DNA of 64,000 bases from Lepeophtheirus salmonis (lineage: Eukaryota > Arthropoda > Copepoda > Siphonostomatoida > Caligidae): positions 6,696,001-6,760,000 of the forward strand of contig NC_052138.2 of NCBI RefSeq assembly GCF_016086655.4. Reading direction: 5' to 3'. Below the pieces are notes generated by a model. The model saw only the letters and a list, made by a program, of their open reading frames with translations. It had not been told where the DNA came from and did no database searches. The position numbers and the translations under genes were made by a program. Shown here piece after piece: positions 43,711 to 52,900 of this stretch. Position 1 is the stretch's first letter, and each line of letters opens with the position of its first letter.

Positions 43711-45724
43711 CAGGGGCCTCTGTAGGGGGTGGGCTAGAGGGTTGTAGCCCCTCAAATTAAGAAAATATTCATTTCTACTAGAAAATTTAATATATATATA
43801 TTTTAAATGTAATATTTTTTTAAAAATTTCAAAAAAAAATATAAGTTAAATTTTTTTCTTAAAAGTTTTGTTCCAAACAGCTGTTGATTTTTTTTTTTAT
43901 TTTTTTGACAATGGATTTTTGAAATCCATCTCCAAAAAGTTTAATTTTTTGAGAATAGATATGTATTTTTGAAATTTTTGTCAATAGGTAAAGATTTATG
44001 AAATTTTTTGTGAATAGGTAAGGATTTTTGAAATTAAAAGAGATATATTTTTTTGAAGAGTTGTGGATTTTGAACTTTCTCCGAAAAAATTTAATATTAT
44101 GAAATTGTTTCCAACAATATTAATTATTGAATTTCTTTAAAAAAAAAAGAAATGTTACTTCTCTAAAAAAAACATTTGAAGAAAAAATCTAACGTAGTTG
44201 ACATTATTTTAAATGATTTATCATGAATAAAATTTTTGTATTGTTCTAACCAAACGAAAAAAACAAACATAGAATAAATGGTCAAAAGTTTACATTGAAA
44301 ATAAATTTCTACCATTTTACGGGGCTTTGTACTAAAAGTACTGTATTTCATTATATTAATTATTTCATTTTTACAAAAATATATTTACATTTTTTCAAAA
44401 TTTAATAAGTTTTATCAATTTATCTTTAAATACTGTATATTTATATATATTTTATGAATGAATATTTAAGAAAAAGTTATTGTAACGGGGGATTATACTC
44501 ATATATTTAAATATGGAAATATACCTTTAACCAAATCCTACTAAGCAAAGAACATATTTTAACACTTTATTACAAAGCATGTTTGATTTATATCATGGGA
44601 GTTCATTCCATTTGACTGTTAGGGGATCTGAATTAATCTTTTATCAGAAAAAAATTAGAATCAAAAAGTTTAGAGGATGATAAGCATATTTTATTTCCAA
44701 TCAGAGTTTCAAGTAAATTAAAAATACGGAAGTTTTCTAGGTCCTCAAACCTCTTGCAATGGCTTTCTTAACAAAAAATGTATTATATAATTTTGAAAAG
44801 AGATATTTAATAACAAAAAATATCCTTTTAAAAAGAGGAACCTAACAGTCCATTAATTTTAAATCCCATATATTAAAAAAAACTACATAGTATGTGTATA
44901 GGTACATATTTTTTTGTATTATAGCAAATAACTATTACTGTTTTTACTTAGTTTGAGTAAAGTGTTTAATGGTCATGTCAGAAACTTTGTTAGATCGATA
45001 AATAATCAATTAAATTTAAGTCTTAAGGCAAAAAAAAAATAACTAATCAAAATCAAATTCTACCAAAAATAAAAGCTTCAAAATATACGGGAAAATAAAT
45101 TAAATACAGTCGAAAGATTTATATTGAGTGGGATATTGCAGTCGTACTTAATTACGCTTGTGCAATCACCTCTTCGCCAGGGTTAGCGCCAATAAGATTT
45201 ATTTTAAGAATTTTTTTTTTGAGGGGGAGAGGCTTGGTTTTTGGAATTTTTTTGAAAAAAATAACCATTTTTTGGGAAAAAAAACTTAGAAATTAAATTT
45301 TTCGTAGAAAAAATTCAAAAATCGAAAAATTTTTTCACAAATCCAGAGTTGTTCAAAAAATTTCAATTTAAAAAGAATATATATAACATTATTAAATTTT
45401 TCACAGAAAAATTTCAAAACTCCATAGCTACTCTAAAAAAATTAAATTTTGAAAAATTAACAAAATCCAGAGCTGTTCACAAACAAATGAATTATATCAT
45501 TAAATTACAAATGAAAAAAATTTGGAATTAAATTTAAATTATTAAATTTTTCGGATAAAAATTTGAAAAATCCATAGAAATTCACAAACAATTACATTTT
45601 TTAAAAAAAAAACATTGAAAAATTAAATTAAATTTCAAATATTTAATTTTCTAGTAAGAATCAAGAATTCCTTAATTTGGGAAGGGGGTACAACCCCTCC
45701 AGCCATTCCTTGGGAACGCCCCTC
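43711..45724. mobile_element. hAT-like non-autonomous element, 2.0 kb
   Basis: The left end caggggcctctgtagggggt, then gtagcccctcaaattaag, is mirrored at the right end, which reads on the other strand aggggcgttcccaagg, ggaggggttgtaccccct, then cccaaattaagg. The interior is AT-rich and includes repeated about 45-bp units with tgaatagntntggatttttg (43900-44110) and similar units at 45290-45640. Another internal block near 45225 (gagggggagaggcttggttt) repeats the near-terminal type, so nested copies are possible. No transposase and no matching 8-bp flanks were seen. Confidence 0.55.
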
Positions 45725-45774
45725 CCGTTATCAACTCCATCCGGACAGTCTTTAATATAATGAAGTTCATAATG

Positions 45775-45970
45775 AAACGCCCCCTCCCTTACAGGCAAAA
45801 TAACCAAAACATCCGTAGCAACAATATGGCTGACTTATGGCTGGCCTCAAAGTGGCCCTCTACATGCCCGTACTTCAACTCCGAGGGCTTTACAGTGTGG
45901 GGCGTCTTGGAAAGAATGTCATCTCATATCAAAAAATGAGCTATCACGGATAAGCCATCTTAAATGGTTT
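45775..45970 (+). pseudogene. Mariner-like transposase C-terminal fragment
   Basis: The plus strand reads NMADLWLASKWPSTCPYFNS, then EGFTVWGVLERMSSHIKK. This aligns with the mariner block W(P)PxSPDLNPxDxxVWxxxERxxxxx. The DLNP core is mutated to YFNS. It starts at the end of the hAT-like element and stops after about 65 codons. Confidence 0.55.
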
Positions 45971-46124
45971 CTTTTAAATAGAAATCCTCGTATTAAAATA
46001 AATTGAATGAAGAATTTTTGTTATTTCTTGGCTGTAAAGGAGGGGCGGGCGCTCCATTATTAAGTTCTTAATATTGTAGGAAGTCTGGATGGGGATGTCA
46101 CCTACTGATGAAAATCGTGTGTAT

Positions 46125-46445
46125 TTTGGGCATGTTAAAAAAAAGTAACTGAAAATCAACATGGTAACTCTGACAATTTGAAGAATGTTTTGTAAGAGAA
46201 ATAGGTTAATACTTAAGACCTTTCATTTGATCAGCAGCAATAGCTGTGACAAGGGAGGAAGGAGAGAAGGAAATAAATAAAGGCATTTGCTTGAATTACT
46301 CTGATGTTCATCAAGGCTTACAATTATAACTCAGCAACAAATCCTCAGATTCTGCCTTTTTTGAGTACACACGAATGTTCAATCAGGTTTGAAAATATTT
46401 AAATCTATTTTGAAATGAATGTTTACAAATCAGGAATTAATCCTG
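46125..46445 (-). repeat. R1 dispersed repeat, inverted copy
   Basis: The reverse complement gives R1 from the gaacattcgtgtgtactc block to gttaccatgttgattttcag and the aacatgcccaaaatacac terminus. It includes the pyrimidine block with gtcacagct. It keeps the 3' end better than the copy at 42061-42460. Confidence 0.7.
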
Positions 46446-46458
46446 TGGGGGTACACAT

Positions 46459-46496
46459 GGGGTGGTATGGATCGATTGTACCCTCCATACCACCCC
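46459..46496. repeat. Perfect 12-bp hairpin
   Basis: ggggtggtatgg at 46459-46470 and its exact complement ccataccacccc at 46485-46496 with a 14-base loop. It stands out as GC-rich in an AT-rich region. It lies at the outer edge of the R1 copy. Confidence 0.6.
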
Positions 46497-46499
46497 AAA

Positions 46500-47468
46500 T
46501 TAAAGATTCCTTGTTTTTTTACAAGAAAATCGAATATTTGATTTTGATATTAAAAGAAATGTTATAACTGCTTGTTTTGTCATGCACTTGAAAATTTGAC
46601 CATTATATAAAACGATCAAATTGATACTATTCATCACAATCAACGATAAGAATTTATACACATATATTAGATTTAAAATATTATAATTAGTAAACATATT
46701 CTTTTGGATTTTTTTTTTTTTGTTGTGGATATAATTTTTATAGTTTAGGAAAATATTGAATAACAAAATGTAGACGCTAAGAAAAATAAGTACTATACTA
46801 CGGCATTCTGGAACGAAACAAAGACACTTAACCTTTGACTAATGGGAGTAGTTAACAAAAATCTTATATTTTTACTACATACTTAGATATTTGAAAGAAT
46901 ATAATTGGAATAAGTGTAAATTGTAGTAAATAATCAATTATTACCAAATATATTATATGGTTAAACAATTAAGACAAAATAAATGAAAAAAATTAAATCA
47001 ATTTACACTACACCATTATTTACAATTGATAAATAAAAAAAAATTTTATTTGTTAATATCATATTAATGTGTTTTATAGTTCTCAAGAATATAATCTATT
47101 ATTTATTATCAATGAATACTGAAAATAAACTTTCTTATATACAGTTTTGTTACATCGTAAGCATTTAGTGTGATCCGTAATTTATTTATTGAATATTGAT
47201 GTGGAGATCCTAAATCCTCACGATCGAATTATATTTAAATATAATGGCAAGTGATTTAGTAATTCAGAAAATGACTTCCGACTCACTAACTTTCGAAATA
47301 TGTTAAACGAAATTCATATTTTCCAATATAAATCTACTGAAGTTATAAGATCACCGATAATTTATTAACATATTTATCACGTAAAAACTATTTATGCATA
47401 TACAGGGCTTGGGAGCAAAACGTGGACAATTAATAAATGCTAATTATGTAATTAAAATAGAGAGGTTT
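46500..47468. other. Gene-free AT-rich stretch
   Basis: Very AT-rich, no gene. The 88-codon minus-strand frame at 46500-46766 is an AT artefact rich in Ile, Asn and Lys. Confidence 0.5.
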
Positions 47469-47955
47469 TGTGATTTTTCATAATCACTTTTTTACGAATA
47501 TTTATTTTATATTTCCAAACACTTTTTAAAACTCAAAAGTGGGTTTTTTTCTTTTTTCTTTTAGCTCAAAAGAAATGCTTAAAGTCCTAAAGTTTGTTTC
47601 TCAAAACATATATATATATATATTCAAGTACATTATATATTAAATAATATCGTACGAATAACCAGGTGGATTCTTGCTATATTAAGTAAATACGTATATA
47701 ATATTAACGTAGATTATTATTCATGATATTTTAGGAATATTCATCTAAAAGTTGGGATTTTCAAACTCTCTGTAACACTTGTTTAACCCTCATATATTTT
47801 ATTTTTTTCAATATTTAAAAGAGTGACATCATATTAATAAGTGTTTTACTGTTGTCGGTACAAGAGTTTGCTTAAAACATATGTACACGTATGTTTATGT
47901 GACAAGGAACACGAGAGCACGTGTTTGATGAAGGGAATATTAGTGTTGAAACTAG
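47469..47955 (+). repeat. R2 dispersed repeat, longest copy
   Basis: Reference copy of R2, about 490 bp. The first 320 bp are inverted at 40447-40764. The last 300 bp resemble 17320-17632, including cgtacgaataaccaggtgga, cgttg-like spacer blocks, acatatgtacacgtatg, aaggaacacgagagcacgtg and the end gtgttgaaact. The element is non-coding. Confidence 0.7.
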
Positions 47956-48060
47956 TGATGGGACGATTAATCGGATTCAAGAATCGGGATTTTTGTATGG
48001 AATCAGGATAGGCCTTTGAAAAGTTATATTTAATTTCCGATTCTTATTTAGTACTTTTCT
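47956..48060. repeat. hAT-like terminal sequence (tgatgggacgattaatcg)
   Basis: The block agtgatgggacgattaatcg starts exactly at the end of R2. A copy of gattaatcgtcccatcagt is found in opposite orientation inside the 56-58 kb palindrome (56966-56984). Ends of this kind are frequent in hAT elements. No transposase was found. Confidence 0.4.
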
Positions 48061-48479
48061 AACTATTAAAAAAAATAGACTATGGGCTCATTATCATGGT
48101 TTAGTATAAAATAACTATTGAAAGTACACAATGTAACCTTGACATCTAATATATTAAACAAGTTCGGTACCATATATCTAGATTTATGTAGAATATATGA
48201 GAATTAAGCTTTAGAACATGTATTCTACAATGTTGATCCTACCAAAATTTGATATTGCATTCAAAAACCAGTCAAATTCAACTATTATTTAAGATTTAAT
48301 TTCACCACTTAGTATCAAACTCAAATATTCTACAGAATTTAAACTGTTTAACAAATAAAAATTGGATTTAAAGTAGTTGCAAGGGCTATAAAAATACAAA
48401 GTTGTACGTTAACACTAAATTAAGAAAACTTTCCTTATTACTAGAAAATTTAAAGTTTGAAATATCTTTTCAAAAATAT

Positions 48480-48720
48480 TTAATACTTTAAATTTATTCT
48501 TATAGAAAAAATTTTACCCAAAAAATTAAATTTTTTAATTTAATTTAATTTTCTGTGAATAACTATATATTTTTTAAATGTTTCTCGAAAAAATGTTATA
48601 TTGGAAATCTAAAATTTTTTTCAAAAAACTAAATTTTTTGTGAATAGCTGTGGATTTTTGAAATTTTTTCCTAAGAAATTTAACTTTTTGTAAATAGTTG
48701 TGGATTTTTGAAAACAAAAA
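48480..48720. repeat. Degenerate AT-rich tandem repeat
   Basis: Units of about 45-60 bp on the pattern ttttttgtgaatagctgtgg, then atttttgaaatttttt, then a lysine-rich aaaatttaa tail. The same unit occurs at 43900-44110, 45290-45640, 56770-56850 and 57290-57370. It is probably internal sequence of the CAGGGG hAT-like family. Confidence 0.55.
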
Positions 48721-48744
48721 TCAAACATATCTAAGAATGGAAAT

Positions 48745-49443
48745 ATCTCGGTTTAGAACAATAATTAGATAGATGTGAATTAACTTCTACAGTACTACCA
48801 ATACAAGTTTTGTTGAGCGTTTCTTTGAAAAAGGAGTCAAGTTAGCGAAATACGACTTTAATGCATAGGCCAAAAACAATTTCTTAACAAAAAAGAAAGA
48901 AGAAATAACGAAGGAAGAAGTTGAGGTAATTGAGGAATTTTCAGAAAATTACAGCTTTAAGGTCCAGGATGCGGCTCAGGCTTTTCATTGGAATAAAGCA
49001 TAGGCAACAATATACCCTTGACTTTACTATTATAAGAATAATAAGTAAGCTGTTTCACCACTCTTGCACTATTATATTTGATAACAACCATCACGATGTT
49101 ATATCCGTACATTTATACAAAAAACGACTTGTCAATGATTTAAAGGAAAAATATTAAAAAATACATATATGTCTCCCATGGATGTGCAAGCCAATTTAGA
49201 AACTGTAAGCCTTCATGAACCTTACGTTTCACCAACAAGACATTCAATTGTCGGCTGAGTTGCATTTTTTAACATAAAAGACGGCAAGGGACCTTCAAAT
49301 GGTATAGGTGGCACTATTAAAAGAAAAGCTACGAAAGAGAGCCAACGATTTTCTAATAGAAATAAAATTACAAGGCCGAATGGTTTATTAGAATACTCAA
49401 GATATATTTTTACATCGAAGAAGATTATTAAAATACGTTTCAA
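48745..49443 (+). pseudogene. Relic of a transposase-like gene (HGKGPxDGIGGTxKR family)
   Basis: Across frames the plus strand gives EEVEVIEEFSENYSFKVQDA, AQAFHWNKA, DNNHHDVISVHLYKKRLVND, YVSHGCASQFRNCK, DFQLSAELHFF, then DGKGPSNGIGGTIKRKATKE. The pattern (S)DGxxxQ(Y/F)KN followed by HGKGPxDGIGGTVKR is one I know from repeated, uncharacterised arthropod and cnidarian proteins thought to be transposon-derived. The superfamily is not certain to me. At least three frameshifts or stops break it. The frames at 48930-49157 (plus) and 49222-49443 (minus) are only partial or antisense views. Confidence 0.5.
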
Positions 49444-49723
49444 AAGTATTTTATTCTTTTTGTTCTTATAAAGTGCATATTAATTTTAGATTTTCAACAT
49501 CTAAATTTAAATGTATAAGTTATATTTAATAGTAAATACTCTTAACCCTGCAACTGACAACAAATTAAACACCGCAGAATACTACATATTTTAACTAACT
49601 CATTATAATTAAATGAGTAAAATTTATTTATTTAAACACTAAAGTGGAATATTTATTAATACAAACTTCAAGGAAGTACTTTTTTTCAAAATAAGTAAAC
49701 CAATCAATCACATAAAAATTGAA

Positions 49724-49729
49724 TTTATT
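49724..49729 (-). terminator. Candidate poly(A) signal of the FN2/ShKT gene
   Basis: AATAAA on the minus strand, about 75 bases past the stop codon at 49805-49807. Confidence 0.45.
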
Positions 49730-49804
49730 AAAATCAAACAAAATTATTCTTATTGATATTTACAATTTTTATACAAAAAGACAATGAAATTATATTTTTG
49801 GCAT

Positions 49805-49917
49805 TCAAGGCACACATACACCGCATCTTTGTCGGCAATTTCGTCTTACAGCTGCATTGATGCCGCATATTGGAGATAAAATTATGCATCTTAAACGTCC
49901 TAATATATTGGTACATG
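49805..49917 (-). other. ShKT-like C-terminal exon
   Basis: 37 codons including the stop. Six cysteines in the order C-x7-C-x6-C-x8-C-x3-C-x2-C with a closing CGVC, which fits the ShKT pattern found in toxins of sea anemones but also in many ordinary secreted proteases and nematode or arthropod coat proteins. The presence of the fold alone does not mean toxicity. The acceptor is a clean tttcag at 49918-49923. Confidence 0.65.
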
Positions 49918-52900
49918 CTGAAATAATATACAATGCAAGGTAAAAAATGATAAAACATGTATTATATTTCATTATTGTAAGTGAATTGAATACTTACGAA
50001 TGGATGTAGTCCTTATTGCTAAAGTAAAAAAATTATAATTAGTTCAAATATGTGAGATTTTTGCTTTGAATAAACTTACAAGTAGTTGTAATTGTGTTCA
50101 TAGTTGCTAGATTTATGAAAAATATACATTTAAATCAGTGAGTCATACAATTTAACTAAAACTTACTCGTTGCAGTTGTGATCGGAAATGGTGCTGAAAA
50201 AAATATAGGTATTTCAATAGGGTGGAAACTATAACATATACTTACTATTCGGAGGCAGGGTTCCAAATTGTGGTGCTATATTGTAAAATAAAAGTTATAA
50301 TTTTATTAAATAATGCAATACAAGATATATCTCAAATGTACTTACTTTTATTAATATCTGGAGTTGAACTCATATCCTCTGTAGCCCAAGAAAAAAGAAA
50401 AAACATAATTGATTTACGCATTTAATATCCAATAAAACTCACCGGTTATTGCTATGGGCATAGGAATTAGTCCTGACAAAACAAAATGAAAGTATAAACA
50501 GAACGCAAATATCGTTTTTAATATAGTAAGTTTAATTTATGTGATTATATACTTGGACAATCTGGTTTGCAAATCCCTAAAACTGATAAACTATCTGGAG
50601 TAGCCATTCCATCAGGTAGTGTATGAACGGGGCAGAAATATACACCATCTCCTAAGCCTATGCTAATACACATACTAATCGACGTATTCCCGATAATAAT
50701 CGGGAATTGACATTCCCTATCGTCAACCGTCAAACAACGTTCAGTGACTATAAGTGAATAAAATAGTTAATGATTTCAAGTGATAAATTGTATTGTTGAT
50801 TAATTAAAGATGATGAGATAAGATAATTAGATTTTACCATTTGGTGCAATCGTTTCTTCCTCAATTGTTGTTAGAAGTAGGGAACAAGTAACTGTAAAAT
50901 CAGAAAAAGCATCATTTATATTCTTTAATTGAGAAGACATTGAATCTTCACTACATTAAAATGTAAAGTTATTAGAAATAGCATTTACCATTATCAGTTG
51001 GGGTTTCGGAGTTCTTATGTCTATATTGGAGAAATAAAAGAAATATTTTCCTGAATGTATCATTCTATTAAAACTGAAAATTATATTTTACTTGATGGTG
51101 TAATTGTTCCATTCTGAATTGTTGATGGAAGTGGTGAGACAGTAACTGTAAAAGTGTAAAGGGATAATTAATGTTCTTCCATTAAAAAGAATTTAGTACA
51201 AATTGAATATAGATGGAGGGTTGAAGCGTGTCGTTCTTGCTATAAATGTATATTAATTACACAAATGGATATAAGAATGAACTTACAATTCAATGGTGTA
51301 AACACAGTGATTGTAACATCTTTTATAGATATTCTTAGTTACATGAATCAATTATAACTTTAGTTAACTTACTATTAGCTACAGTAACTTTAAAATCAGA
51401 AAAAGCATCATTTATATTCTTTAATTGAGAAGACATTTAATCTTCATTACATTAAAATGTAAAGTTATTAGAAATAGCATTTACCATTATCAGTCGGGGG
51501 TTTCGGAGTTCTTATGTCTATATTGGAGAAATAAAAGAAATATTTTCCTGAATGTATCATTCTATTAAAACTGAAAATTATATTTTACTTGATGGTGTAA
51601 TTGTTCCATTCTGAATTGTTGATGGAAGTGGTGAGACAGTAACTGTAAAAGTGTAAAGGGATAATTAATGTTCTTCCATTAAAAAGAATTTAGTACAAAT
51701 TGAATATAGATGGAGGGTTGAAGCGTGTCGTTCTTGCTATAAATGTATATTAATTACACAAATGGATATAAGAATGAACTTACAATTCAATGGTGTAAAC
51801 ACAGTGATTGTAACATCTTTTATAGATATTCTTAGTTACATGAATCAATTATAACTTTAGTTAACTTACTATTAGCTACAGTTGTTTTAATAAAATCAGA
51901 AAAAGCATCATTTATATTCTTTAATCCTAGAGATGAGAAGACATTTAATCTTAATTACATTAAAATCTAAAGTTATTAGAAATAGCATTTACCATTATCA
52001 GTAGGGGTTTCGGAGTTCTTATGTCTATATTGGAAAATAAATAAATATTTTCCTGAATGTATCATTCTATTAAAACTGAAAATTATATTTTACTTGATGG
52101 TGTAATTGTTCCATTCTGAATTGTTGATGGAAGTGGTGAGACAGTAACTGTAAAAGTGTAAAGGGATAATTAATGTTCTTCCATTAAAAAGAATTTAGTA
52201 CAAATTGAATATAGATGGAGGGTTGAAGCGTGTCGTTCTTGCTATAAATTTATATTAATTACACAAATGGATATAAGAATGAACTTACAATTCAATGGTG
52301 TAAACACAGTGATTGTAACATCTTTTATAGATATTCTTAGTTACATGAATCAATTATAACTTTAGTTAACTTACTATTAGCTGCAGTTGTTTTAATTGGT
52401 GGAAAAGTTGGTGTTGGTAGAGCTACAAAATTTTAGTTAGTTAGCAGGTAGATTAGTTGAGATTCAATACGTTTAATGACTTACGTTGATCAGGTGTCGG
52501 CTGTCCTAGAGATGGAAAAATTTTTTTTTAGTACATTGATGCTGTAATTAATTTTAAATCTAATTACTTGGACAATTAGCAAAAGTTATTGCTGTTTTCC
52601 ATGTAAACCATTTACTACATCATTGGTAGGGCACCAAAAATTTGATCCCCAATTCTTATGTCTTGATTTGTTTCCTTGGTAAACAAATGGAAAGATACAT
52701 ATTAAACCATTTTTTGTCTTGCAATCTGTAAATGTCATTCATCAATGTATCATTCTATGAAAACTGAAAATTATATTTTACTTGATGGTGTAATTGTTCC
52801 ATTCTGAATTGTTGATGGAAGTGGTGAGACAGTAACTGTAAAAGTGTAAAGGGATAATTAATGTTCTTCCATTAAAAAGAATTTAGTACAAATTGAATAT

